DNA of 64,000 bases from Cyclobacterium jeungdonense (lineage in GTDB: Bacteria; Bacteroidota; Bacteroidia; Cytophagales; Cyclobacteriaceae). The notes under the pieces are model-generated. The model was given only the letters and a program-made list of their open reading frames with translations, was not told the DNA's origin and searched no databases. Of the stretch, positions 16,304-25,915 are shown in pieces. The stretch spans positions 186,001 through 250,000 of the forward strand of contig NZ_WMCD01000009.1 in NCBI RefSeq assembly GCF_010994275.1, given 5' to 3'. Every line of letters begins with the position of its first letter. Position 1 is the first letter of the stretch. The position numbers and the translations under genes were made by a program.

Positions 16304-17499
16304 GCTGTAATGGTTTTGAACCAGATCGGCTGATAGGCCCTAGATCGGTTCAATGTATAATAATTAGGGGTTAGAATATTTTTTACTCGCGCAAAGGTAA
16401 AGGTTATTTTTGAATTTGAATCCTGTGCCTGGTATACCCAGCTTTCTTTATCCACATCAAAGTACACCTCCTGAGGAGGTCCCATGATAATGTAAACCAT
16501 GCCCCGGTCTGTGGCCCAGCCTTCTTTAAAATCAGTAAACAGGATATTGGCAAACTCCACCTGACGAAAGTATTCTTTGATTACCGTTTTTGCAGTTTCC
16601 TCATCTCTGGTCATCTGGATCCAGTATTCGTCCAGCGCTGTTTTTTTATTTTCTGCTTCCAGCAAGGTCTCGTGCTCCTTTCTGGTAGAGATGTAGGCGA
16701 CCATTTCGATCATTTCTTCCCAAGTGGCTACGCGGGGAAATGTTTTATTAACAGTTTTTAGTAGCAGGCCGGTAGGTGAGGTGGTGTCTGCTTGTATGAA
16801 ATAATACCCCGCTTTATCGAAAGGCACCGGCACGTTCACCAGAAAACTACCTTCATCTATCACCTCTGTCTCTCTAGGTACTTCGGGCGCTTTGGTTTCC
16901 ATGGGGGGTAAGGGAAGCGGGAATTCTTGTGGATAGTAATAGCGGTATAAGTTGACACCTTGTTGCCGTTTGAACAGCAGGGATTCGTCTACGTTTAGAA
17001 AATTTTGGTCAAAGGGGATGTCATTACCGAAATAAGCACCAAAGCCAGGTTGCTCCGGTACAAAAGGACTTATAAGGTCGACGTGATAAACGTACTCGTC
17101 TTCCTGCCGGGTATCCTGTGCCCGAAATACCACGTAGGCTGCCTCCTGAGAAGCGGGAATTTCTACGGTTTCTTCAAAGTAGAAATGCCGTTCCGTATCG
17201 GCTTTTAGCTGGTCCCTGTCTAGGGCGATAATCTGCTCGTCTGAAAACTCCTGCTCAAATCCACCGACGATAGCATAAGAAAAAAGGTAATCCTCAAAAT
17301 TGGGATTTTCCTCAATTTTTTCAACCACCATCTGTAGGGTAAAGGTTCTTTCGGCCGTTTTTATGGGGATTACATCTAATGAGATTCGGGAATACCTGGA
17401 ATACCGAAGGCTTTGGTTGAGGCTTTGCAAGTTGTTTTGTGCATGTGCAGAGAGGGTGAAGAAGCAACATACGGCAAAACATCCAAGAATATTTTTCAT
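16276..17499 (-). CDS. GWxTD domain-containing secreted protein
   Basis: 407 residues from the preferred start at 17499. Signal peptide MKNILGCFAVCCFFTLSAHA with cleavage before QNN. The name-giving motif is GWATDRGMVYIIMGPP in the C-terminal 100 residues, followed by WVYQAQDSNSKITFTF. The middle is beta-rich with no enzyme motif. GWxTD proteins are widespread in Bacteroidota and related phyla, and their function is unknown. An alternative ATG at 17523 would add eight residues before the signal peptide; the shorter form places the positive charge right before the hydrophobic core. First gene of the unit that includes rlmB and rmuC. Confidence 0.85.
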   Translation of the reverse strand: MKNILGCFAVCCFFTLSAHAQNNLQSLNQSLRYSRYSRISLDVIPIKTAERTFTLQMVVEKIEENPNFEDYLFSYAIVGGFEQEFSDEQIIALDRDQLKADTERHFYFEETVEIPASQEAAYVVFRAQDTRQEDEYVYHVDLISPFVPEQPGFGAYFGNDIPFDQNFLNVDESLLFKRQQGVNLYRYYYPQEFPLPLPPMETKAPEVPRETEVIDEGSFLVNVPVPFDKAGYYFIQADTTSPTGLLLKTVNKTFPRVATWEEMIEMVAYISTRKEHETLLEAENKKTALDEYWIQMTRDEETAKTVIKEYFRQVEFANILFTDFKEGWATDRGMVYIIMGPPQEVYFDVDKESWVYQAQDSNSKITFTFARVKNILTPNYYTLNRSRAYQPIWFKTITAWRNGRMVF

Positions 17500-17544
17500 G
17501 AGCAATGACTTTGTTATTTCCATAGTTGGTTTAAAAATTAACCT

Positions 17545-17552
17545 TAATTTTG
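17545..17552 (+). promoter_or_regulatory. -7 box (TAATTTTG) of the methyltransferase gene
   Basis: Exact TAnnTTTG match 22 bases before the ATG at 17574. No TTTG at the ideal distance was found upstream. Confidence 0.45.
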
Positions 17553-17573
17553 TTCAAAATAAAGAAATTTTAA

Positions 17574-18365
17574 ATGGCTACCTATACAACGGAAATTACT
17601 TCCGATAAGTTGATTAGTGATAATCCGATACATCAACGCCTCTACAAAGCTTACATTGTGGCCAAATCCTACGTTTCCGGCAATTTGCTGGAAATAGGGT
17701 GCGGAGAAGGCCGGGGAGTTGCTGCCCTGGGACCCTTGGTCGATACGTACCATGGGATTGACAAGATAGGAGAAATTTTAGACAGGTTAAAAAGGAAATA
17801 TCCTGATTACACCTTTGAGCAGGCCCATTTGCCTCCTCTTTCCAGTTTGGAGGATGCTTCCTTTGATTCCGTAGTCAGCTTTCAGGTCATCGAACACATT
17901 GAGGATGACCGTTGGTACCTCGAAGAAATATACCGGGTGTTGAAGCCAGGAGGGAAGGCCTTGATATCCACTCCAAACATTCGATTTTCCCTTTCCAGAA
18001 ACCCCTGGCATATCCGCGAATACACTCCGGATCAATTAAAGAAACGCTGCGAAGCTATTTTCGATGAGGTGGAGACCAAGGGCATTGGAGGAAACGATAA
18101 GGTATGGCAGTATTACGAAGCCAACAAAAAGTCGGTAAATAAAATCACCCGTTGGGATTTCCTTAACCTTCAATACCGTTTGCCAGCCAGCCTATTGAAA
18201 ATCCCGTACGAACTAGCCAACCGTTTTAACCGAAACAAATTGCACCAAAGTCAAGGGAAAGCGGTGGAAGAGATTTGCCATTATGATTACCTATTGGTAG
18301 ACAATCCGGAAAAGGCGTTGGACCTTTTTTATGTTCTACATAAAAAGTCGGAAAAGGAAAGCTAA
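17574..18365 (+). CDS. class I SAM-dependent methyltransferase
   Basis: 263 residues. SAM-binding motif I LLEIGCGEGRG (about residues 38-48), acidic residue after beta2 (HGIDKIGEIL), motif II SFQVIEHIEDD, motif III LKPGGKALISTPN. This is a Methyltransf_11/UbiE-type fold in the group that often modifies lipids, quinones or cell-surface sugars. The substrate is not deducible. Divergent from the GWxTD operon and followed by a strong bidirectional terminator. Confidence 0.85.
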   Translation: MATYTTEITSDKLISDNPIHQRLYKAYIVAKSYVSGNLLEIGCGEGRGVAALGPLVDTYHGIDKIGEILDRLKRKYPDYTFEQAHLPPLSSLEDASFDSVVSFQVIEHIEDDRWYLEEIYRVLKPGGKALISTPNIRFSLSRNPWHIREYTPDQLKKRCEAIFDEVETKGIGGNDKVWQYYEANKKSVNKITRWDFLNLQYRLPASLLKIPYELANRFNRNKLHQSQGKAVEEICHYDYLLVDNPEKALDLFYVLHKKSEKES

Positions 18366-18441
18366 GCGATACCTTTTCTACAATCTGAGTGAACCGGTAT
18401 TGCCTATTTCGGCATGTAATCCTCTGAACTGTTTCAATACC

Positions 18442-18474
18442 AAAAAGGGAAGGGCTATCAGCCCTTCCCTTTTT
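18442..18474. terminator. bidirectional terminator
   Basis: Perfect 14-bp stem AAAAAGGGAAGGGC/GCCCTTCCCTTTTT with a 5- to 6-base loop, between the plus-strand methyltransferase and the minus-strand DUF2723 gene. The A and T ends allow function on both strands. Confidence 0.85.
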
Positions 18475-18545
18475 GCTTATTATCAAATAGATCACTTTAT
18501 TGCACGCACCTCATTTCATCCACTGCAATTAAGTGGAGCCTTTCG

Positions 18546-21515
18546 TTACCTTCGCTGCATGCGGTTGCTGGCATCCCCAAAAAGCCTTTCAAATTCCACC
18601 TGAAGTTGGTCGGCTTTTTCTTCATACCCTTGTTCTCGAAGAAGGGGAATAAAATACCGGAGCATCTCCATGGAAATGGAGGCTTCGCGATCCATGGCCC
18701 TTTCGGTTTCCTGATAAAAATCCAGCATTTCTACTGACCGTTCCGCCATTTCATCTACAATATGAAGGGCTTCTTCTTCCATGCCTAGTTCGAAAAGAAG
18801 CGGTACAGACTGTCCGCTGGCCAGGTCATACGGGATAGCCTCATGCGGAAATTTTTCCAGGCTCAATCGCATAATGTCCTCGGCTCTTTGCAAGTCCTTT
18901 TCATCCATTAAGGCAATGGCGATACTGTTTAACACACTGCGGTGATTGGAGGTAAATCGTCGGAACTCATCATCGAAATAGTTATCGGGATTACTCATGC
19001 CCCGGAAGGCAAAATTCTCCATGACATTTTCATAGGCAAGTTCCGTATTTACCAGTTCTTCCTGGTTATCTGGTTTTTGGATGGGTAGAAGCCGATAGGT
19101 AAGTCCTTCCATGACCACATGCTGGCTCATATCAAATCCGATCGTGGCCAGGGAGGTGTTGTTGAAGTAAATGGGGCGTTCCCAGTGATTGGTGGCAATC
19201 AGATCGAGCAACATGAGTGTACCTTTGGTGACGTAATTGCCGCGAAGCCGAATATTTAGCTGGGGGATTCTCAGATTTCTAAACTGTTCCGGAACGATGT
19301 CCAATGAGTCTACCCGATTCTGGTTGATGGGTAGGGTCAGGTTTCGGGAAGGCACGGTATTGATATTGCTTGCTCGACTATTGGAAAGTTTAAGTAATTC
19401 GCTATTATTTTTCAGCAATTTCAGGTAATCCACCAATGGCAAACTTTCCAGGCGATCGGTAATATAGAGCACATCATTCGTGCCTTTCTTGTAATTTTCA
19501 TATTCAAGGGTAAAGTTCAGTGCCGGAGATTCATTTACTGGCCTGGCCATTTGCTTCACATACCAATCCGTGTCAAAATAGCTCAACACAATCACACGCA
19601 CATCTGTCCGAAATCCTTCCACCTCCTGCACGTACCACAAGGGAAAGGTGTCATTATCTCCACCGGTAAATAAAATGGCATTCGGCTCACAGGAGGCCAG
19701 GAAATTTCTGGCCGCATCTACGGAGAAATACCTATTGGAACGGTCATGGTCGTTCCAATTTTCTCCGGCCATCAGGATTGGCACAGGCAAGGCGATCAGT
19801 GTCGCATAGATGCCAGCCATGGCCAGCCCTTTTTTCAGTTTTAGCAACTGTTGCCGGATTGCCAGGACCCCAAATCCCATCCAAATGGCAAATGCGTAGA
19901 ATGAGCCCACATAAATGTAATCCCTTTCCCGCGGTTCAACGGGAGGGGAGTTGAGATAAAGGACCAGTACCGCCCCCATCATCAAAAAGAGCATTAGGGT
20001 AAGGTAAAAGGATTTGGGATCCATTTTGGCCTGAAAAAACATGCCAATCAGACCTAATAATAAAGGAAGCATGTAATAGTTATTATGCCCCTTGTTGTTT
20101 TGAATATATTCGGGAAAATCCGTTTGCAGCGTGGAGAAGATACTCAAATAGGGAGCATCACTGAAGTCACTTTCCCGGCCACTAAAATTCCACATAAAAT
20201 ACCGCCAGTACATGTGGCCCAACTGATGATCTATCATAAAATAGATGTTGTCAAAAAAAGTAGGGTCCTCTCCTTCTCTCAAACCCAGCTTTGAGCGATA
20301 GAGTTGTTTGTGTCTTTCCTGGGTAGAATAAATTCTGGGTAAAATGGTTTTTTTCTCCGGTTCGTAAATGTTTTCCAATTGATAATCGACGATCTCGTAC
20401 TTTTCCTCCCCTTTGGCATATACAGGTGCTCCTTCGACCTGATCAATGACTTCTGCTGTAAAATACTGCCCGTGTAGCAGGGGCCGGTAACCGTATTGTT
20501 CCCGTTTGAGGTAGCTTACAAAACTGATGATATCCCGTGGATCATTTTCGTTAATGACGGTATCTGCGTTTGCCCTAATAACGATCAGTGCGTAAGACCC
20601 GTATCCAATAAGAATAAAGGTAAGGGATATCAGGATGGTATTTAAAATTACTTTTTCTCGCTTATAGGAGTAGATGATAGCGTAAGTCAATCCACCTAAA
20701 AACAAAATGACAAAGAAAACGATTCCTGACCCAAAAGGCAGACCCAGGCTATTGACAAAAAATATTTCTATAGAACCTGCGATGCTAGGAAGGCCCGGAA
20801 TGATTATATTGTTTATAATGACCAGGGCAACTCCTCCTAAGAGAAAGGCGATAATACCTCCTTTTAAGGTGTGCTGCTTGTATTTTTTGAAATAGACCAC
20901 CAATGCCAGGGCGGGCAGCGTCACCAGGTTAAGCAGGTGGACCCCAATAGACAACCCCACCAGGTAGGCGATGAAAATCATGTACTGGTTTTCCGCCCTG
21001 GGGTCCCTGATTACGTCCCATTTCAAAAACGCCCAGATGACAATGGCTGTGAAAAAGGAAGACATGGCATACACTTCTGCTTCAACGGCGGAAAACCAAA
21101 AGCTGTCTGAAAAGGTATAGGCAATGGCACCGATCAAACCCGCGCCCATCAAAGCAATCGTTTGCTCTTTAGAAGGTTCACTATCTACGGAGATACTGTA
21201 CAGCTTTCTTCCCAGAAGAGTAATCGTCCAAAAAAGAAATAAGATGGTAAATGCCGAAAAAAGCGCACTCCCTATATTCATCCAATAGGCAACATTCAAG
21301 CCTTCTCCAAAAGCCAAAAATCCAAACATTCGATAAATCAACAAAAAGAAGGGGGCACCTGGAGGATGCGGTACCTGTAGCTTATAAGCTACGGCAATAA
21401 ACTCCCCGGGATCCCAAAAACTTGCTGTCTCCTCTATGGTTAACAAGTAAGTGATAAATGCAATCAGAAAGGCGGTCCAGCCCGTTAGGTTGTTTACCTT
21501 GGAATATGTAGGCAT
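18546..21515 (-). CDS. DUF2723 membrane glycosyltransferase (protein O-mannosyltransferase-like)
   Basis: 989 residues. The N-terminal half has about 10-12 transmembrane helices (first at residues 10-25). Acidic residues in the first periplasmic loop, FWDPGEFIAVAYKLQVPHPP, are typical of the GT-C fold, where an Asp/Glu is the catalytic base. The soluble C-terminal half (from about 590) has FTGGDNDTFPLWYVQEVEG and ends with helical TPR-like repeats. DUF2723 proteins are near-universal in Bacteroidota and related to eukaryotic TMEM260, an O-mannosyltransferase. The likely role is transfer of a lipid-linked sugar onto exported proteins, though the acceptor is unproven here. Stand-alone gene. Confidence 0.88.
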   Translation of the reverse strand: MPTYSKVNNLTGWTAFLIAFITYLLTIEETASFWDPGEFIAVAYKLQVPHPPGAPFFLLIYRMFGFLAFGEGLNVAYWMNIGSALFSAFTILFLFWTITLLGRKLYSISVDSEPSKEQTIALMGAGLIGAIAYTFSDSFWFSAVEAEVYAMSSFFTAIVIWAFLKWDVIRDPRAENQYMIFIAYLVGLSIGVHLLNLVTLPALALVVYFKKYKQHTLKGGIIAFLLGGVALVIINNIIIPGLPSIAGSIEIFFVNSLGLPFGSGIVFFVILFLGGLTYAIIYSYKREKVILNTILISLTFILIGYGSYALIVIRANADTVINENDPRDIISFVSYLKREQYGYRPLLHGQYFTAEVIDQVEGAPVYAKGEEKYEIVDYQLENIYEPEKKTILPRIYSTQERHKQLYRSKLGLREGEDPTFFDNIYFMIDHQLGHMYWRYFMWNFSGRESDFSDAPYLSIFSTLQTDFPEYIQNNKGHNNYYMLPLLLGLIGMFFQAKMDPKSFYLTLMLFLMMGAVLVLYLNSPPVEPRERDYIYVGSFYAFAIWMGFGVLAIRQQLLKLKKGLAMAGIYATLIALPVPILMAGENWNDHDRSNRYFSVDAARNFLASCEPNAILFTGGDNDTFPLWYVQEVEGFRTDVRVIVLSYFDTDWYVKQMARPVNESPALNFTLEYENYKKGTNDVLYITDRLESLPLVDYLKLLKNNSELLKLSNSRASNINTVPSRNLTLPINQNRVDSLDIVPEQFRNLRIPQLNIRLRGNYVTKGTLMLLDLIATNHWERPIYFNNTSLATIGFDMSQHVVMEGLTYRLLPIQKPDNQEELVNTELAYENVMENFAFRGMSNPDNYFDDEFRRFTSNHRSVLNSIAIALMDEKDLQRAEDIMRLSLEKFPHEAIPYDLASGQSVPLLFELGMEEEALHIVDEMAERSVEMLDFYQETERAMDREASISMEMLRYFIPLLREQGYEEKADQLQVEFERLFGDASNRMQRR

Positions 21516-21900
21516 GCGATTGGTTTGTATTTGAAAAGCGAAAATAAAAAAATTATCAGTAATAAAGGATGATTTAACTTATTTTAAAGATTTGGTGGAC
21601 TCGGGGAGCCCTCCAATGACGGACTATCTGAGCAAATTATATTTTTTTTTATTGCATTTGGTTTCGATCAATTCCAAATTATATTTTATAATAAGCTTGG
21701 TTGGCAATTTTTTAAGTCATTAAAATCATTTTATTCCGGATTAATGGTTAGAAAAAATGGATGAGTTGTCTTAAAGCATGTTTCCTAAAATACTGATTTT
21801 TAAAATATTTTTTATGTATTTTAAATACAATAAAATGATTTTTAAATTTTTTTACCTATCTTTACATCATCATAAAAAAGCAGCAGAAAATTTTTGTTTT
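21516..21900. other. AT-rich intergenic region
   Basis: 385 bases between two divergent genes with long A/T runs and no supported coding sequence. An in-frame extension of the downstream gene back to 21778 encodes only Phe/Lys/Ile-rich residues and overlaps the -7 box at 21857, so it is treated as untranslated. Confidence 0.6.
21857..21864 (+). promoter_or_regulatory. -7 box (TATCTTTA) of the SAF-domain oxidoreductase
   Basis: Seven of eight positions match TAnnTTTG. It lies 36 bases before the preferred ATG at 21901 and argues against the longer reading frame. Confidence 0.4.
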
Positions 21901-23082
21901 ATGAAGAAAACTATCAGCAAAAAATTGAGAATAGGAATTGTCGGTACGGGAGGTATCGGCAGAGGGTTGGCAAAATTGATTGCCCGAAGAAAGGACATGG
22001 CTCTTTCGGGGGTTTTGACCAGAAGAAAAGGATTAATCGAAGATCTCGGCGTGGATCAGGACTACCTGACCATGGAACCAGAAAAGTTGATGGAATCGTC
22101 CGACATAATTGTCGTTAGCACTGGAGATCCGATTTACTCAACTGAGGTTATCGACAAAGCTTTTCAATTTGGGTTGCCGGTGGTAACAATGGATGCGGAT
22201 ACTCAGGTAGTGACCGGCTCCTGGCTTTCCAAAAGGGGTATCATTACGGAGGCAAATGGCGACCAGCCGGGTTGTTTGGCAGCCTTAAATAAGGAAGTCG
22301 TGCAAATGGGTTTTGCTCCGTTGGTCTACGGAAATATTAAAGGCTTTTTAAACCAAAACCCTTCCTTGGAAGACATGCTATTTTGGGGACAGAAGCAGGG
22401 ATACAGTCTTAGTTCGGTTACTTCTTTTACAGATGGTACCAAATTACAAATAGAGCAGGCCTTGATAGCGAATGGTCTGGGACTGGAGATCGTGCAGCAA
22501 GGGCTGGTAGGGTACGAGACTTCGGATTTTGAGAAAGGTGCTTTCGCACTGGGAGAAATAGCCCAAAAGGAAAATAAAATTATTAGCGATTACATTATAT
22601 CCAGAGAATCACCTCCGGGCGTATTTATCACTGCGACTCATCAGGAAGATCTGGCGGCTGAACTCAAAACCTACAAGATGGGTGACGGTCCTTATTACCT
22701 GTTGTACAAACCCATGCATCTTTGCTTTTTTGAAATACCAAATAGCATTCTTAATTTAGTAAATCATGATGAGATTTTGCTTGATAATGGGAGGACACCT
22801 ACTATTAGCGTGGGAGCGATCGCTAAAAATGACTTGGCAGCAGGTTCGATAATAGACAAAGGCATTGGAAGCATGGAAGTGCGGGGAGAAGCATTAAAAA
22901 TTAAAGACTGCCCGGAACATGTGCCCATCGGCTTACTTAGCAAAGTTCAACTGAAAAGGAACGTTGAACAAGGAGAATTAATCACTTTTGACGATATCAA
23001 TATACCGGATTCCCTGGCATTGACTGCTTGGAAAAGTACCCTGGCGGAACAAGCCACCTATAAGGAGCCGGTTAGAAGGTAA
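21901..23082 (+). CDS. NAD(P)-binding oxidoreductase with C-terminal SAF domain (COG4091-like)
   Basis: 393 residues. N-terminal Rossmann fold with GIVGTGGIGRGLAKLI, a homoserine-dehydrogenase-like centre (DMLFWGQKQGYSLSSVTSF) and a C-terminal SAF (antifreeze/CpaB-like) domain, VGAIAKNDLAAGSIIDKGIG to LKRNVEQGELITFDDINIP. Proteins with this build are listed as predicted homoserine dehydrogenases with SAF domain. They are used in unusual sugar-acid or polyol pathways in some bacteria, but the reaction here is unknown. The start at 21901 is chosen because of the promoter box upstream and the non-protein-like extension. Stands alone. Confidence 0.78.
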   Translation: MKKTISKKLRIGIVGTGGIGRGLAKLIARRKDMALSGVLTRRKGLIEDLGVDQDYLTMEPEKLMESSDIIVVSTGDPIYSTEVIDKAFQFGLPVVTMDADTQVVTGSWLSKRGIITEANGDQPGCLAALNKEVVQMGFAPLVYGNIKGFLNQNPSLEDMLFWGQKQGYSLSSVTSFTDGTKLQIEQALIANGLGLEIVQQGLVGYETSDFEKGAFALGEIAQKENKIISDYIISRESPPGVFITATHQEDLAAELKTYKMGDGPYYLLYKPMHLCFFEIPNSILNLVNHDEILLDNGRTPTISVGAIAKNDLAAGSIIDKGIGSMEVRGEALKIKDCPEHVPIGLLSKVQLKRNVEQGELITFDDINIPDSLALTAWKSTLAEQATYKEPVRR

Positions 23083-23404
23083 GCTGTTAATTTTTTTATC
23101 TTATTGCTGTTTACAGATCCATTGGCCAGGATTGCATTTCATGTGGTTTTGGTCTAATGGGTCTGTTTTTTCGGGAGCGTTACGAATGCAAACTTGTTGG
23201 AATATTATGATTTCAGTCAGTTTATGTAAACGAATTTTGCTAAGAGCTGTCAGCTTATGGAAACAGCCTATTTTTTAATTAGTATGAGATAGCTTACCTT
23301 GGAATTGGTAAAAAATTTTTCACTCGATTCGAAATTAATTGAAGTTGGCTTTTGTTTATCCTCTTGTGTGTATATTTAGTACATTCTAGTAAAATATCCT
23401 GAAA
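23083..23404. other. intergenic region with possible promoter for the TPR protein
   Basis: 322 bases without a supported gene. A TTTG at 23351-23354 and TATATTTA at 23371-23378 (16-base spacer) form a weak promoter candidate 27 bases before the TTG start at 23405. Nothing else recognisable. Confidence 0.4.
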
Positions 23405-24610
23405 TTGAAAGCTTACCATATTTACATTACAATCGTTTTGGTGTCAACTTCTTTGCTGTTCGCGATTCCGGGTCGTGCTCAGATGGAAGCGCTGACTCAA
23501 ATTGGGGAATCGGAAAGTACCTATTTGTTGCTGGACAGGGGCTTGCAATTCCGGATTACCGATGCAGTCAACAGCATGTATAATTTTGACTTTGAGCGCG
23601 CCGAGCGTGGCTTTCAGGTAATGCGTTATACCTATCCTGAACATCCGCTGCCCGATTTCTTGATGGGGCTTAGCCAGTGGTGGAAGATTGCCGTGGCCAC
23701 AGAAAACAAGAGCCACGATGCTCTTTTTTTAGAGTATATGGACCGGACTATCGAGAAGGCCGAAGCAATGTTAGAAAAGGAACCTGATAACAAAGAGGCG
23801 GCTTTTTTCCTTGCAGGTGCTTATGGTTTTCAGGGAAGGCTTTACAGCGAAAGAAAAAATTGGACGAGTGCTGCTTTTGCAGGGAAAAATGCGCTTAATT
23901 ACCTCGAAATGAGCAGAGGGGAAGAGGAGTTGAATCCTGAATTGCTTTTAGGAGATGCCTTATTCAATTATTTTTCTGTCTGGATTCCGAAAAATTATCC
24001 CTTGCTTCGACCCGTAATGTTGTTGTTTCCGAAGGGAGATCAGGAGCTAGGGCTGCAACAACTGGAAGAAGTGGCTGAAAATTCGTTTTATGCCCGTGTA
24101 GAAGCACAATATTTTCTTTTCCGCTTGTATGCTTCCGAAGAAAAGGAGCCCTTTAAAGCATTGGAAATTACCTCCTATTTACATGAGAAATATCCGAACA
24201 ACCCCTATTTTCATCGTTTTTTTGCCAGGCAGCTGTATGCCGTGGGAAGGGGGAAAGAGGCCATGGAAGTATCCTTGGAAATCTTAAAACGTATAGAAGC
24301 CGGCTGGACGGGCTACGAGGCCAATAGTGGCCGGTACGCTTCTTTTTTTGCGGCACAGTATTTGGACAGAATGGGGCAGTATGTTACTGCTAAAAAATAT
24401 TACCTGCAAACAGTGGCTTATGGAGAAGAGTTGGATTTTCAGGAAAGTGGATATTATTTGTTTGCATTGTTGCAGTTGGGTAAGATCTCCTTAGATCAAG
24501 GCGAAACCTCGGATGCAAAGCGTTTTTTTGAATCCGTAAAGGAGCATGCCAAAAGGAAGCATCCTGCGCATAAAGAAGCGAGGGATTTATTAAAAAAGAA
24601 TAAACTTTGA
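23405..24610 (+). CDS. secreted TPR-like protein, unknown function
   Basis: 401 residues starting with TTG; no ATG lies near and the signal peptide begins at once (MKAYHIYITIVLVSTSLLFA, cleaved near GRAQ). The mature protein is all-helical with several degenerate tetratricopeptide pairs (AMLEKEPDNKEAAFFLAGAY, ALEITSYLHEKYPNNPYFH, GKISLDQGETSDAKRFF). Such periplasmic or outer-membrane TPR proteins act as scaffolds. No partner is indicated by its neighbours. Confidence 0.75.
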   Translation: MKAYHIYITIVLVSTSLLFAIPGRAQMEALTQIGESESTYLLLDRGLQFRITDAVNSMYNFDFERAERGFQVMRYTYPEHPLPDFLMGLSQWWKIAVATENKSHDALFLEYMDRTIEKAEAMLEKEPDNKEAAFFLAGAYGFQGRLYSERKNWTSAAFAGKNALNYLEMSRGEEELNPELLLGDALFNYFSVWIPKNYPLLRPVMLLFPKGDQELGLQQLEEVAENSFYARVEAQYFLFRLYASEEKEPFKALEITSYLHEKYPNNPYFHRFFARQLYAVGRGKEAMEVSLEILKRIEAGWTGYEANSGRYASFFAAQYLDRMGQYVTAKKYYLQTVAYGEELDFQESGYYLFALLQLGKISLDQGETSDAKRFFESVKEHAKRKHPAHKEARDLLKKNKL

Positions 24611-24780
24611 CGGGCACTAAATAGTTCTTACGATGGTTATTCGGGAGGAACTTTATCTTTTTTAAGAAATTGCAAAACACTAAGAGCAATAATTTTAATT
24701 AAATCGATAATTTACTAACAATATTTCGTCCGCACTTGCGTTTTTTTCGTAAATGTCTTTAAAATAAATATAAATTGGAT

Positions 24781-24788
24781 TACATTTG
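24781..24788 (+). promoter_or_regulatory. -7 box (TACATTTG) of the Lrp-family gene
   Basis: Exact TAnnTTTG match 33 bases before the ATG at 24821. Confidence 0.5.
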
Positions 24789-24820
24789 TACCACATATAA
24801 TTCGGTAAATTCTTTACAAT

Positions 24821-25303
24821 ATGGATAATAGCATTAAAGTAAAATTTGACAAAATCGACCGTAAGATTTTAGAGATCCTCCAAGCGAATGCAAAAATCAC
24901 GAATGCACAGCTTTCAAAAGATATAGGTTTGTCTCCTGCACCTACTCTGGAGCGGGTAAAAAAGTTGGAGCAATCCGGGATTATCAAAAGCTATCACGCA
25001 AAACTGGATCCTGAAAAGATCGGATTGGGAGTGAGCACTTTCGTTTTGGTTGGACTGATAGGTCACAATAAGGCCAATATTGATGCCTTTATGAAGGAAA
25101 TCGATCAAATTCCCGAGGTGATCGAATGTCATCACATTACGGGAACAGGAGATTTTATTTTGAAAATCATTTCAAAGGACATCAATTCCTATCAGAAGCT
25201 GATGTTGGAGCAGGTGAGTGAAATCAAAGAAGTAGATTCCATGCAGTCCATGGTTATTCTTTCTACCTTTAAGGATAGCAAAGTACTGCCAATTCCTGCA
25301 TAA
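24821..25303 (+). CDS. Lrp/AsnC family transcriptional regulator
   Basis: 160 residues. N-terminal winged helix-turn-helix (DRKILEILQANAKITNAQLS, then GLSPAPTLERVKKLEQSG) and C-terminal RAM effector-binding domain (residues about 70-150, with VIECHHITGTGDFILKI, the family GDxD/Y-like ligand loop). Feast/famine regulators bind an amino acid and form octamers. The effector cannot be inferred from the neighbours. Monocistronic: own -7 box and strong terminator at 25332-25357. Confidence 0.93.
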   Translation: MDNSIKVKFDKIDRKILEILQANAKITNAQLSKDIGLSPAPTLERVKKLEQSGIIKSYHAKLDPEKIGLGVSTFVLVGLIGHNKANIDAFMKEIDQIPEVIECHHITGTGDFILKIISKDINSYQKLMLEQVSEIKEVDSMQSMVILSTFKDSKVLPIPA

Positions 25304-25331
25304 GTATTCATTTCACGCAAAAATTGATGAA

Positions 25332-25357
25332 GGGTGGCTGAAGGCCACCCTTTTTTT
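25332..25357 (+). terminator. intrinsic terminator of the Lrp-family gene
   Basis: Perfect 7-bp stem GGGTGGC/GCCACCC, 5-base loop, then seven T. It precedes the ATG of the Nudix gene by 6 bases and makes upstream starts for that gene unlikely. Confidence 0.85.
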
Positions 25358-25363
25358 ATCATT

Positions 25364-25906
25364 ATGAAAAATCCCTGGACCAAAATCTCCGCAAAAGAAG
25401 TATATGATAATCCCTGGATTCAGGTAGAGGAGCATCAGGTACTTGCACCGACCGGAACCGAAGGCATCTACGGTAAGGTACATTTTAAAAACAGGGCAAT
25501 AGGGATCCTGCCCCTCGATCAGGAAAATCACACCTGGCTTGTAGGGCAGTACCGCTATACCCTGGAGGAATATTCCTGGGAGATCCCCATGGGAGGGGGG
25601 CTGTTGGAAGAAGATATTCTGGAAAGCGCCAGGCGTGAATTAAAAGAAGAAACCGGCCTTACCGCAGATAAATGGACCGAACTGATGAAAATCCATACCT
25701 CAAATTCTGTAACGGATGAGGTAGGCTTTGTATTTATAGCCGAAAACTTAACCCTGGGGGAAACGGAATTTGATGCCACCGAGGACTTACAGATTCGCCG
25801 GCTACCTTTTAAGGAGGCTCTCCACCTGGTAATGAAGGGTAATATAACCGATGCTATCAGTATTTCCGCCATTCTAAAGACGGGAATTCGGTTAAAAATG
25901 ATTTAG
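25364..25906 (+). CDS. Nudix hydrolase, ADP-ribose pyrophosphatase-like
   Basis: 180 residues. The Nudix box runs from GGGLLEEDILES to ARRELKEETGLT (REL-EE-TG core intact) and is preceded by YSWEIPMG, the Pro-rich loop of ADP-ribose pyrophosphatases. Expected reaction is hydrolysis of ADP-ribose or another nucleoside diphosphate-X to AMP plus X phosphate. The ATG at 25364 is chosen because an earlier in-frame start at 25334 would lie inside the preceding terminator. The stop is followed by a MATE transporter after 9 bases, probably co-transcribed. Confidence 0.87.
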   Translation: MKNPWTKISAKEVYDNPWIQVEEHQVLAPTGTEGIYGKVHFKNRAIGILPLDQENHTWLVGQYRYTLEEYSWEIPMGGGLLEEDILESARRELKEETGLTADKWTELMKIHTSNSVTDEVGFVFIAENLTLGETEFDATEDLQIRRLPFKEALHLVMKGNITDAISISAILKTGIRLKMI

Positions 25907-25915
25907 ACCTCCCAG

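Noticed and set aside
21778-21900. Longer start for the SAF-domain oxidoreductase
   Set aside because: The extension is Phe/Ile/Lys-rich and overlaps the -7 box at 21857, so it is not protein-like.
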